Shown: positions 1 through 7,320, numbered from the stretch's first letter. The stretch: 13,805 bases of DNA from CAYSLA01 sp964431685 (GCA_964431685.1 CAYSLA010000087.1:1-13805); one strand, 5' to 3'. Program-made: numbers and translations. The notes: generated from the sequence alone by a model not told the origin.

Positions 1-11
1 TCTGCCGCTCG

Positions 12-41
12 TTGTCGAACCGTTCGCGGGCGTGTTATACT
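12..41 (+). promoter_or_regulatory. Sigma70-type extended -10 promoter for the GT4/epimerase unit
   Basis: A TTGTCG -35 at 12-17 lies 18 nt from a TATACT -10 at 36-41. The TG at 33-34 gives an extended -10 (TGTTATACT). Predicted transcription would start near 48, leaving a leader of roughly 105 nt before the GTG start at 154. The consensus match is seen in the sequence; activity is inferred. Confidence 0.6.
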
Positions 42-46
42 ATGTC

Positions 47-61
47 CGGACAAGATGTCCG
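47..61. promoter_or_regulatory. Inverted repeat CGGAC-N5-GTCCG at the predicted transcription start
   Basis: The arms at 47-51 and 57-61 are perfect 5-bp inverted repeats with an AAGAT spacer. The left arm is also part of the 8-bp palindrome GTCCGGAC (44-51). The site covers the predicted start of transcription, where an operator would block initiation. It could instead be a 5' stem-loop in the mRNA. No regulator gene is nearby. Confidence 0.3.
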
Positions 62-153
62 TCACAACCGCCGCGCCATAATAGGCGCAAGTCATCTGCA
101 GGGAACACTACCCAGCAGCGAAAAACACGAGTACGAATCGGAAAGGGTATCTA

Positions 154-1377
154 GTGAGAATATGGATGGTCAACCCCAACGCTGTGGATCCATCGCAGCC
201 CGGCGGTACCAGACACTATTGTCTGGCTGAGAAGCTGGTGGGTCTCGGGCACGAGGTCACCGTGATCGGTTCCAGCATTCACTACTCCATCCGCGAAGAT
301 ACCCATCTGTCCTCCGGCGAGACCTATCGCATCCAGGACTGCGACGGCGTCCGCTTTGTCTGGCTCAAATCCATTCCCTACAAGTCCAACTCGGTAGGAC
401 GCGTGTGCTCGATGCTGAAGTTTGCTCACTCGGTTCGCCGCCAGTTGCCGAAACTGGGACTGGGCGCGCCGGATGTGATTCTTGGTTCAGTGCCGGACTT
501 GTTCTCGGCCTATGCTGCCCAACGGCTCAGCCGCCAGATGGGTGCGGCTTTTGTGCTGGAGGTAAGGGACTTGTGGCCCTCATCGCTGGTCGAGGTGGCA
601 GGCTTGTCTAACAGGCATCCGCTTGTAATGCTGATGGGGCGTATCGAGCGATATCTCTATCGCAAGGCGCGGGAGATCATTACCCTGATGCCAGAAGGCC
701 GTTTGCGGATAGCTGAGTGCGGCGTTCACGACAGAAATGTCACCTGGATTCCAAACGGAGTCGACACGACGAATATGTCGGCCCCCGAATACCCCGGAGT
801 GCACAATCCGCTTACTGCGATGTACGCAGGCGCACACGGGGACGCCAACGGCCTTGACGCTGTTCTGGACGCCGCGGCCCTGCTCCTGGAGACTCCCTGT
901 GCTCAGAGTCTGAGGATATGTCTGGCCGGTTCTGGGCCGGCCAAAGCCAGGCTTGCCAAGCGGGTGGAGGACGAGGGTCTGACGAATGTCTCGTTCGAGG
1001 ATGCGGTACCCAAGAGTCAGATGCGCGATCTCTATGCAAAGGCCGACATGTTCATCTTTGTCTTGAGGCCCCTGCGGCTGTTCGAGGTCTACGGTGTCAG
1101 CCCCAACAAGCTCTACGAGTACATGGCTGCGGCTAGACCCATCGTCTTCGCCTGTTCTTCCGGGAACAACCCGGTTGCCGAGGCGCAGTGTGGAGTCTCC
1201 GCCGATCCACGCAGCCCGCAGGAGATCACGGATGCTCTCCGCACCATATCCGAGATGTCAGCAGAGGAAAGGGCGGCTATGGGCGCTCGCGCAAGGGAAT
1301 ACGCCGAGCGCAATCACTCCTTTGATGCACTGGCTCGGAAAGCCGAGGCCGTGTTCGAGCGGGCGATGAATGGGTAA
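154..1377 (+). CDS. Glycosyltransferase family 4 (WbuB-like)
   Basis: Predicted cytoplasmic, retaining GT-B glycosyltransferase that moves a sugar from a nucleotide-sugar donor to a lipid-linked oligosaccharide during surface polysaccharide assembly. The 407-residue protein has the expected two-domain layout. The N-terminal acceptor domain opens with MRIWMVNP, a PGGTRHYCLAEKL segment (16-28) and GHEVTVIG (32-39), and contains EVRDLWPSS (136-144). The C-terminal donor domain starts near PNGVD (200-204) and YAGAHGDANGLD (224-235) and carries the acidic nucleotide-sugar signature SPNKLYEYMAAARP (316-329), typical of WbuB-type GT4 enzymes. The start is GTG at 154, preceded by GGAAAGGG; the next ATG lies only four codons in. 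The epimerase gene begins 3 nt after the stop, so the two are cotranscribed. WbuB-type enzymes often transfer N-acetylated aminosugars, but the donor cannot be read from sequence. Confidence 0.9.
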   Translation: MRIWMVNPNAVDPSQPGGTRHYCLAEKLVGLGHEVTVIGSSIHYSIREDTHLSSGETYRIQDCDGVRFVWLKSIPYKSNSVGRVCSMLKFAHSVRRQLPKLGLGAPDVILGSVPDLFSAYAAQRLSRQMGAAFVLEVRDLWPSSLVEVAGLSNRHPLVMLMGRIERYLYRKAREIITLMPEGRLRIAECGVHDRNVTWIPNGVDTTNMSAPEYPGVHNPLTAMYAGAHGDANGLDAVLDAAALLLETPCAQSLRICLAGSGPAKARLAKRVEDEGLTNVSFEDAVPKSQMRDLYAKADMFIFVLRPLRLFEVYGVSPNKLYEYMAAARPIVFACSSGNNPVAEAQCGVSADPRSPQEITDALRTISEMSAEERAAMGARAREYAERNHSFDALARKAEAVFERAMNG

Positions 1378-1380
1378 TCG

Positions 1381-2340
1381 ATGAGAGACTACCGTTCAAT
1401 TGCGTCTCAACTCTACCGGATGGCCAAGATTCTCGCTGGAAAGAGCTACTGGCACCTGCCGCAGGGACTCGGTATGCACTACGTTCCGGGCGAACTGAGA
1501 GGCTACTTCAATGATCTCTCACGCAAGACGCAATACCCCGGGCCAATTGACGACCACTCCATCCCGCTGGTCGTTTTGAGTAACGGGGACAAAGTCTACT
1601 TTCCAACTACGATATTTCACAAAGGGCTTGGCCACTGGGACTTGTGGCTGGCCAGTGATCGACAGGACGAAGCACACTGGGATGGTTTCATAAAGGCCGC
1701 CCAGTGGGCCGTGGAGAATCAGGACGATCGTGGAGGATGGGCTATCTGGTCCCAGCTTGACAGCCAGTGTTACTCTCCGTATTCTGCGATGACCCAGGGA
1801 GAGGGCATCTCCCTGCTGGTGCGCGCTTACAGCATCACCAAATCAAGCGAATACATGGAATGTGCCGGTCGTGCCTTCGATCTCATGCTGTTGCCTGTCG
1901 ATGAAGGCGGTGTCTGCAGAAACACTGAGCAAGGCCTCATCCTTGAGGAGATTCCTCTCGAATCCCCTAAGACAGTACTGAACGGGTGGATCTACGCTCT
2001 GTTCGGTGTTATCGATCTCTCTCTTGTTGACCCGTCGCAAAAGGTCAAGAGCACCCTTGAATCTGCTTCGGAGGCGCTGTGCCGTCTTATGCCGCAATTT
2101 GACGCGGGCTACTGGTCGTACTACGACACGGCGGGGACTCTGTCCAGCCCGTTCTACCACAGGCTGCATATTGCCCAGCTTCAAGCTCTGGCGGGCACAT
2201 TCGCCCAGTTTCCAGCGTTTGCCTCATACCTGGCGAAGTTCGAGAGTCAGCTAGAGTCGCCAGTATCGCGTTTGCGCGCTCTTGTGACGAAGTTCTCGCA
2301 GAAACTCTCTCAACGCGCTTCCGGCCACGTCATTCGGTAG
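1381..2340 (+). CDS. D-glucuronyl C5-epimerase family protein (heparan-sulfate epimerase homologue)
   Basis: Resembles the C-terminal catalytic region of animal heparosan-N-sulfate-glucuronate 5-epimerase (GLCE, GLCE_C family), which converts D-glucuronate to L-iduronate in a polymer or oligosaccharide. Family landmarks seen in order: VYFPTTIFHKGLGHW (72-86), MTQGEGISLLVRAY (137-150), EEIPLESPKTVLNGW (189-203), then DAGYWSYYDTAG (241-252) and YHRLHIAQLQAL (259-270). In the animal enzymes the corresponding blocks line an alpha/alpha-barrel substrate cleft with essential tyrosines; Tyr248 and Tyr259 here are candidates. At 319 residues it lacks the N-terminal membrane and beta domains of the roughly 617-residue human protein, and no signal peptide or membrane segment is visible, so action in the cytoplasm is likely. 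It lies 3 nt after the GT4 gene. Family assignment is firm; the exact substrate (GlcA, another uronate, lipid-linked or polymeric) is inference. Confidence 0.82.
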   Translation: MRDYRSIASQLYRMAKILAGKSYWHLPQGLGMHYVPGELRGYFNDLSRKTQYPGPIDDHSIPLVVLSNGDKVYFPTTIFHKGLGHWDLWLASDRQDEAHWDGFIKAAQWAVENQDDRGGWAIWSQLDSQCYSPYSAMTQGEGISLLVRAYSITKSSEYMECAGRAFDLMLLPVDEGGVCRNTEQGLILEEIPLESPKTVLNGWIYALFGVIDLSLVDPSQKVKSTLESASEALCRLMPQFDAGYWSYYDTAGTLSSPFYHRLHIAQLQALAGTFAQFPAFASYLAKFESQLESPVSRLRALVTKFSQKLSQRASGHVIR

Positions 2341-2368
2341 CAGCTACTCGTGCCTGCTGGCTGGGTTC

Positions 2369-3835
2369 CTACGCTTCGGACGGTGCCCTTTGCACTACTG
2401 GGCTTGGTCTGGTTGCCAGTCGCAGCGTAGGGATGAAGTAGAGCAGCAGGAACGGCAGAGAGTTGATGAGCGCAGGCTTGAACATTCCCACGGTGCCCAT
2501 CCGCACAGCCAGAAACACCAGCACGTATATCAGATACGCCCACCACAACGCTGTGCCGTCCGTCATGCCATTTTCAGTGAACGCCTTGTAGATCCACTGC
2601 ACAACGCAGGCGTGGGCAATCATAAACAGCAGCACTCCAACCAGCCCGAACGCCCAGTATCCGTCTGTCAGGTAGAACGACCCGTAGCCTGCCCCGGCCT
2701 CTCGCAAGCCGGGATAGAACACGTCGAGAAAGCGCCCGCTCAGCGGCAGCGGTCTGTCGCGGTAGAGCGCCCTCGGAATGAAGACCAGGAGTTCGGAGAT
2801 TACTGATTCGCCATAGGTGTAAGTTGTTTCGCCATCCCGCATACCAATGAGTAGCCGCATTAGATTCTGTCCGACGAGAAACTCACCGGTGTGTCCCAGT
2901 TTCAGAAAGGACGTGTCTCCCCGTGCGACCGACTCGGCGAGTATGGATGCCATTTCCACTGGGTTGTTGGTGAAACGAACCAGGTCAACTATGCCTGTCA
3001 TCACGAAACCGGCGATGAACACGACCACCAGAGTCCAGATGCCTATTCGCTTCACACGATAGTGCACGAATATCAGTGCCAACGTGCCCAGCATCGCCAG
3101 GTTGCTCCTTTGTCCGCTTAGCAGCACCGTTGCGGCGTGGGCCGAAAGCAGCGCCGCCCCCGCCAGACGGCCGAGCAGGTTTCGGCTTCTGAACAGGAGA
3201 AGCAGTCCCAGCATCAGCAGCAGGGCCAGGGGTATGTTATAGAGGAACACCTCGCCCAATGGCTGGCTTGCGCCCATCTCCATCTTTTCCACGCGGCTTG
3301 ACAAGGCGGTTTCGACGTAGGACTTCACGTGAAGAAAATCGAATGCGCCTTTCAGCCGACTTGCGCACAGCAGCCCGAGCAGCGGCGCTGCCCACATCAG
3401 TTTCGAGAGAGTTCGTCTGTCGGAGAGCCTCTCGCGGAAACTGCCCGGAATACCGATCCCCACACGCGTTCCCTTCCCCAGTACGAACCCTGCCGCGAGG
3501 CCGATAAGTCCCATCAAACAGCAGATGTAGAAGAAGTTCAGGATGTCGCGGCTGACCGATTCTCCCTGGTGGATCGCGCCCGTATCCACGGTGTTGATTG
3601 CACTCGCCGCGGAGTAGAGGTAGAACAAGGCAAATGTTGGGAGAATCGGTGCAAATGGGTCTAATGGTTCAGAGCCCTTGTAGAGCTTCAGGGCGACTGC
3701 CGCGATGGCGAAGTAGAGAACCGAGTATATCAGGAACTGTCCGCCAGGCGACACGTAGTCCTGTGTGAATGAGCATAGCAGAAGACAGGCTGCGGCTGCC
3801 GGCGCGCATATAAGCAGGTTGCGGATGCGTATCAT
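2369..3835 (-). CDS. wzy: O-antigen/oligosaccharide repeat-unit polymerase (Wzy-like)
   Basis: Polytopic membrane protein of 488 residues with about ten or more hydrophobic segments, predicted to polymerise undecaprenyl-linked repeat units on the outer face of the cytoplasmic membrane. Sequence support: hydrophobic stretches from residue 7 onward, a conserved LLSGQRSNLAML segment following the mid-protein helices, and the C-terminal block FIPRALYRDRPLPLSGRF followed by GYGSFYLTDGYWAFG, typical of the repeat-unit polymerase family where a large periplasmic loop precedes the last helices. Wzy proteins diverge strongly, so context matters: its ATG overlaps the TGA of the flippase gene by 4 bp (ATGA, 3832-3835), implying translational coupling. 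It converges on the epimerase gene with only 28 bp between stop codons. The alternative is an O-antigen ligase (WaaL type), which shares this topology, but the flippase and chain-length neighbours favour polymerase. Confidence 0.78.
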   Translation of the reverse strand: MIRIRNLLICAPAAAACLLLCSFTQDYVSPGGQFLIYSVLYFAIAAVALKLYKGSEPLDPFAPILPTFALFYLYSAASAINTVDTGAIHQGESVSRDILNFFYICCLMGLIGLAAGFVLGKGTRVGIGIPGSFRERLSDRRTLSKLMWAAPLLGLLCASRLKGAFDFLHVKSYVETALSSRVEKMEMGASQPLGEVFLYNIPLALLLMLGLLLLFRSRNLLGRLAGAALLSAHAATVLLSGQRSNLAMLGTLALIFVHYRVKRIGIWTLVVVFIAGFVMTGIVDLVRFTNNPVEMASILAESVARGDTSFLKLGHTGEFLVGQNLMRLLIGMRDGETTYTYGESVISELLVFIPRALYRDRPLPLSGRFLDVFYPGLREAGAGYGSFYLTDGYWAFGLVGVLLFMIAHACVVQWIYKAFTENGMTDGTALWWAYLIYVLVFLAVRMGTVGMFKPALINSLPFLLLYFIPTLRLATRPSPVVQRAPSEA

Positions 3836-5187
3836 TGCGCCGCATCCTCCCTCGCGCCTTTACGCCGAAGCAGGCTGTAAGCGACCCAGATGGTGAACCC
3901 GGAGTAGACGGCATAGGCGGTGAAACGGGCTACAGACAGCCCCAAAACGCCTCTGGCGGCGAGCAACAACTCCATGCCAATGAATACAGCGAAGTACAGC
4001 AGGGATGCCCAGCATATCAACCACGTCTTATCGTAGGCCATGATTACCGACGAGGCCATGCGTGATTCCGCGTAGAGCGGAACGGTAACCATAGTTATGA
4101 CCAGCACGAGCCATTGCCCCGCGTAGTCCCCGCCCGCGAAATGCATAATGTGTCCGCTCAGCAGGCTAAGGACCAGTACGAATGGCCATATTAGCGATTC
4201 GTTCAGCATGAACAGGCGTTTTACAGTCCTGACAGTGGTCTGCGAGTCGTGGGCCGCAATCCGCTCAGCCAGAATCGGCATCGAGGTCTGTCCGACCATC
4301 ATCGGCACAAACATCAGAAGTTGGTATCCCTGGTTCACGAAGTTGAAGATTCCCATCTGCTGCAGACCGTCGGGCTGGCGTGTCATTATGACACAGGTCA
4401 CCCAGTTCGCCAGTGCCACCGCGAGACTTCCAACCGTGGCCGGCAGAGCAAATCCGACAAGCACTCTTCTTTCTTTCCAGAAACCGGGTGCCTTGAGGGA
4501 CACGCCGTGCCGTTTCGATACTCTCCGGATGTATATGTTGCTGACTATGCAAGCGGCTCCCCAGCCAGCAACCAAGGCCCACACCGCGCCGAGGTAGCCC
4601 AGGTAGTGAGCGCCCAGCAGCATAGTCGGCAGTGCCATCACTCCTCTGGCGATATTGGCCACCGCCGCTTCCTTGAACGCCTCAAAGCCCGCCAGGACAC
4701 CGACCTGTAGTCCGTTGATGCTGGCTAGCAAGAGCGCCAGAGCGGCAAGTCTCACTCCGGCGGTGATGTGCGGGGCTTTCAGAACTACGTTGGCGATAAA
4801 CGGTGCGCCGAAAAGCACTACTAGTGCTGCTGTGATGGAAAGAGCGTAGGTGACGAATGTTATGAGTTTCAGCACTCTTCCCGTTCTCGCCGTGTCAGTG
4901 CCCCTTAGTTCAGCCACGTATTTTGTGGCCGTGACACCAAGGGATGTTCCCACCAGTAGAACGAAGAAGACGAAGGTGCTCTGGATAATCCCGAACTCGC
5001 CGAAATGCCTGGCGCCCAGCATCCTGGCCACCAGGACGGAACCGACCAGTGAGGATAGTGACGCGACGGCGTTGCCCACCACCGTCCACGACAGGCCTCT
5101 GAGGACTCGTCTGCCGACGCCGCTGGCAGGCAGTGCGCTCCGCCCTTTGGCTCGCCAATCATCCATCAGCCTGTGCAGGTCGTACAA
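3832..5187 (-). CDS. wzx: Polysaccharide flippase (Wzx-like, MOP superfamily)
   Basis: A 451-residue integral membrane protein with about twelve predicted helices, expected to move undecaprenyl-linked repeat units across the cytoplasmic membrane. The N-terminal block RGLSWTVVGNAVASLSSLVG followed by VLVARMLGARHFGEFGI (51-67) is the hallmark of the polysaccharide biosynthesis export family, and the second half repeats the pattern (the FALPATVGSLAVALANWVTC region). The reported start is TTG at 5187, supported by AGAGG 6 nt upstream (complement of 5194-5198). An ATG overlapping it at 5189-5191 is in another frame. A second in-frame candidate is ATG at 5164-5166 (residue 8), so the first seven residues are uncertain. 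It overlaps wzy by 4 bp and follows wzz after a 171-bp gap. Substrate specificity cannot be read. Confidence 0.87.
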   Translation of the reverse strand: MYDLHRLMDDWRAKGRSALPASGVGRRVLRGLSWTVVGNAVASLSSLVGSVLVARMLGARHFGEFGIIQSTFVFFVLLVGTSLGVTATKYVAELRGTDTARTGRVLKLITFVTYALSITAALVVLFGAPFIANVVLKAPHITAGVRLAALALLLASINGLQVGVLAGFEAFKEAAVANIARGVMALPTMLLGAHYLGYLGAVWALVAGWGAACIVSNIYIRRVSKRHGVSLKAPGFWKERRVLVGFALPATVGSLAVALANWVTCVIMTRQPDGLQQMGIFNFVNQGYQLLMFVPMMVGQTSMPILAERIAAHDSQTTVRTVKRLFMLNESLIWPFVLVLSLLSGHIMHFAGGDYAGQWLVLVITMVTVPLYAESRMASSVIMAYDKTWLICWASLLYFAVFIGMELLLAARGVLGLSVARFTAYAVYSGFTIWVAYSLLRRKGAREDAAQ

Positions 5188-5358
5188 TCATTACCTCTTT
5201 GTCTCGTCGGGAATCGCTCAGCCAGACGCGTCCGTTAGCCGAACAGTTGGTGCCGCTGCCTGAGCCAAGTCGAAGGGCCGGTAATGTTGCGCGGAACTGC
5301 TGCAAAGCTGCGCATCCGAACAACACTTTCCCGGGTTTTGTCAGCAATCAATTGATGG
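5188..5358 (-). other. wzz-wzx intergenic spacer with a short dispersed repeat
   Basis: A 171-bp gap, large for this compact cluster. It has no convincing coding potential: the open frame crossing it runs into wzx out of frame. It holds the CCTTCGACTTGGCTCAGG element (complement of 5259-5276). I found no clear -35/-10 pair for wzx on the minus strand, so wzx may depend on the wzz promoter. Confidence 0.5.
5259..5276. repeat. Short dispersed repeat, CCTGAGC-type copy
   Basis: The plus strand reads CCTGAGCCAAGTCGAAGG, matching 15 of 18 bases of CCTGAGCGGAGTCGGAGG at 11469-11486. The similarity between two unlinked sites, one intergenic and one overlapping a gene end, indicates members of a dispersed family. 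Motifs of the type CTTCGAC...GCTCAGG recur as intergenic repeats in many bacterial genomes. Confidence 0.5.
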
Positions 5359-6486
5359 TCAGGTCCTTCGACCGCGTGCGTTCGTTATCACGGACATCAG
5401 GATGACGGCCAGTAGAGCGCCGAGCGTACCGCCGAACGCGGCGTTGACCATGGTCCGCGGTGCTACTTTCTTGTAAACGGGTCGGGCACGGTCGATGACT
5501 TGATAGTCGCCGTACTCGCCTCGCTGCGATATCTGAGCGAGCTGATACTGCTGGGTCAGTAGTTCGTAGGTCTTGCCCAGCACTGCCAGCTTTCGTTGGA
5601 GGCGCATATACTGGAGGCCCACTTCGGGAAGAGTGGACACCCTGCCCATCATATCTTTCTTCTTCGCTTCCAGAATAGCCCTGCTCGAGAGCAGAGAGCG
5701 TTTCTGAATCTCCATCGCCACAAGCTGGTCCGGGTCGCCGGCATTTGCCAGTCGGCTCTCCAGCCCCTGCAACTCCACGTCAAGGTCAAGCAGCTTCGTA
5801 TCGAGGCTCCCCATCTCAGTAATGAAGATCTTTGCCTGCTCGTCAATCGCGGCTATGTCGTTCTTCTCCTGGAAGTCGCGCGTTTGATCCTCGGCCTCTT
5901 CGAGCAGGGCGGCGGTCTCGCCGAGCTTCTTCGCGATGAAGTGCGACTTAGCTTTCGATGACGTGATTACCATGTCGCCCAGATTGTCCACGATCTTGTT
6001 AACTACCGTCGCAGCCAGACGCGGGTCAAAGACCGTTGCCGAGACGGTGATGGAGCCGCCTACCTTGTCCCTGGAGACAGTAACCCGATTTGAATAGACC
6101 CTTGCCACTTCGTCAAGCGAAGGCTTCTCTTTGCCGTGGAACTTGGGATTGTCCTGAAGTTTGAGCTGGCGGATGACTCTGAGGCGCATAGTGTCGCTCT
6201 TCAGCAGTGCGGCCAGGTAGTCGCCGCCGCTTCCGCTTCCCAGCGAAACGGGGAGATCTTTCACGAGTGCGGCCAATCCGCTTCCTGAGCTGTCCTGAGC
6301 GTAGATCACAGATGTCGAGGCGTATTCCCTGGGTATTGTCAGGCTGTAGCCGAACGCTACAATCGCTCCGAGCAATCCAAAGAGCGCCCATACTTTCCAC
6401 CATGAGAGCAACTTCCAGAAGACCGGGAGAAGATCAATGTCGTCCGTGCCGCGCTGGGTCACTCCGGTGTCGGATTGAGATAACAT
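5359..6486 (-). CDS. wzz: Polysaccharide chain-length determinant / co-polymerase (Wzz family)
   Basis: Polysaccharide co-polymerase expected to control polymer length with Wzy in the cytoplasmic membrane. The 375-residue protein shows the standard two-helix layout. A short acidic cytoplasmic N-terminus (DDIDLLPVFWKLLSWW) leads into TM1 at about 31-49. A periplasmic domain starts with the Wzz-type PREYASTSVIY segment (52-62). A long charged region follows at about 190-310, likely coiled-coil. Then comes a proline-bearing segment (IDRARPVYKKVAPRTMVN), and TM2 lies at about 346-367. There is no C-terminal Walker A or tyrosine-rich tail, so it is not a fused BY-kinase; any kinase partner would be elsewhere. 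The start is ATG at 6486 with only a weak Shine-Dalgarno (AAGG about 12 nt upstream). A TTGACG-17-TAAACT promoter lies just upstream, making it first gene of the wzz-wzx-wzy unit. Confidence 0.88.
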   Translation of the reverse strand: MLSQSDTGVTQRGTDDIDLLPVFWKLLSWWKVWALFGLLGAIVAFGYSLTIPREYASTSVIYAQDSSGSGLAALVKDLPVSLGSGSGGDYLAALLKSDTMRLRVIRQLKLQDNPKFHGKEKPSLDEVARVYSNRVTVSRDKVGGSITVSATVFDPRLAATVVNKIVDNLGDMVITSSKAKSHFIAKKLGETAALLEEAEDQTRDFQEKNDIAAIDEQAKIFITEMGSLDTKLLDLDVELQGLESRLANAGDPDQLVAMEIQKRSLLSSRAILEAKKKDMMGRVSTLPEVGLQYMRLQRKLAVLGKTYELLTQQYQLAQISQRGEYGDYQVIDRARPVYKKVAPRTMVNAAFGGTLGALLAVILMSVITNARGRRT

Positions 6487-6525
6487 GCTTGTTGATAGAC
6501 CTTGGCGTTGTATTGTGTCGGAACA

Positions 6526-6554
6526 AGTTTATCCCAAAACGCCATGCCCGTCAA
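6526..6554 (-). promoter_or_regulatory. Sigma70-type promoter for wzz-wzx-wzy
   Basis: On the minus strand, TTGACG (complement of 6549-6554) is separated by exactly 17 nt from TAAACT (complement of 6526-6531). The predicted start of transcription is near 6520, giving a leader of about 35 nt before the wzz ATG. It lies in the 88-bp gap after the upstream 75-residue gene, so the polymer-export genes can be transcribed separately from the c-di-AMP operon. Confidence 0.6.
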
Positions 6555-6574
6555 ATCACGCGGGCCGCCGCGGG

Positions 6575-6802
6575 TTATACTTTCTTCCACCTGGCCATGT
6601 CTTCGCTTTCGATCTCTATGAATGGCTCGCCAGCGGATTTCTCGTCTTTCTCCAGATGGGCGATACCGTCACAGACTCCCAGAAACGTGTAGATCTCGTT
6701 AGCAGGCGATCTGACCTTGTCCATACGTTTGATGCCATAGATGCTCGGCCCAGTCTCAGCGATAATGTCTCTTCTGATCACGGCGATTGGCTTGTTGGGC
6801 AT
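6575..6802 (-). CDS. Hypothetical small protein (75 aa)
   Basis: Not recognised. The 75-residue product is soluble, with balanced charge: a basic N-terminal half (MPNKPIAVIRRDII, GIKRMDKVRSP) and an acidic, lysine-rich C-terminal half (HLEKDEKSAG, FIEIESEDMARWKKV). It has no membrane segment, signal peptide, zinc-binding cysteines or obvious helix-turn-helix. It is likely real for two reasons. A full GGAGG (complement of 6811-6815) lies 8 nt upstream of the ATG, and it begins 20 nt after the stop of the cupin gene, as the last gene of the cdaA-cdaR-glmM-cupin run. The composition is protein-like rather than that of a shadow frame. No function is assigned. Confidence 0.7.
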   Translation of the reverse strand: MPNKPIAVIRRDIIAETGPSIYGIKRMDKVRSPANEIYTFLGVCDGIAHLEKDEKSAGEPFIEIESEDMARWKKV

Positions 6803-6822
6803 GTCCAGGACCTCCGGTTTCC

Positions 6823-7320
6823 TTACGTTAGTCGTCGTATTGCATTGGTATAAAGAGGATATTGTAGTGTGAGTGAAGTGCGATCTCCGAGTTCGAAATC
6901 TGCGCGATCAAAGCCAGGCGCGACCGTTGTACCCAGAAGCGCGTATTGGCCGCCATCCGCCACAGAGCATCCCTGCCAGACTCCGCGCGGAATGATCATC
7001 TGAGGCCTCTGCCCGTCCATCAACTGCGGCCCAAGCGCTACGGTGGCACCCGATCCGTCGGGGTACAGCAAGAGCATCTCAACCGGATCGCCAAGGTAGA
7101 AATGAAACACCTCATCAGACAGCAGCCTGTGCATGCGGGAGAACGTCTCTGCCGTCAGCAGGTAGTATATACACGTAGACATCGATCTTGGCGAAGCGTA
7201 GCGCTCGTCCAGCAGCGGAGCGGGTATCACTTCCGGACTGCGGTAGGTCTCCGCGTAGAAACCACCCTCCACGTCAAGTGGTTCCAGCCTGAGCGCCTTG
7301 ATTACGTCCGACGCATTCAT
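6823..7320 (-). CDS. DUF985 / Cupin_5 family protein
   Basis: A single-domain cupin of 165 residues, the usual length for the DUF985 (Cupin_5) family of RmlC-like beta-barrels. Family motifs seen: EGGFYAETYRS (18-28), the metal/ligand strand SRMHRLLSDEVFHFYLGD (61-78, with His64, Glu70 and His73), the PQMIIPRGVWQG strand (106-117), and VAPGFDRADFELGDR (133-147). The molecular function of the family is not established; structures resemble sugar epimerases and metal-binding cupins. The ATG abuts the glmM stop codon directly (TAGATG, zero spacing), so translation is probably coupled to glmM. The stop lies 20 nt before the small downstream gene. The link to GlmM hints at a role with sugar phosphates or nucleotide sugars, but that is inference. 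Confidence 0.88.
   Translation of the reverse strand: MNASDVIKALRLEPLDVEGGFYAETYRSPEVIPAPLLDERYASPRSMSTCIYYLLTAETFSRMHRLLSDEVFHFYLGDPVEMLLLYPDGSGATVALGPQLMDGQRPQMIIPRGVWQGCSVADGGQYALLGTTVAPGFDRADFELGDRTSLTLQYPLYTNAIRRLT

Noticed and set aside
5159..5347. 62-residue minus-strand open frame filling the wzz-wzx gap
   Set aside because: It overlaps the start of wzx in another frame, contains the dispersed repeat and has no family-like features. Its internal ATG at 5189-5191 coincides with the wzx ribosome site region rather than with a separate gene.
5359..6486. BY-kinase (Wzc-type) fusion
   Set aside because: The protein ends about eight residues after the second membrane helix, with no Walker motifs or tyrosine cluster.
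6559..6572. CGCGG-GCCG-CCGCG hairpin just after the 75-residue gene as a terminator
   Set aside because: The stem is only 5 bp, no U-tract follows on the minus strand, and it sits next to the -35 of the wzz promoter. It may weaken read-through but does not qualify as an intrinsic terminator.
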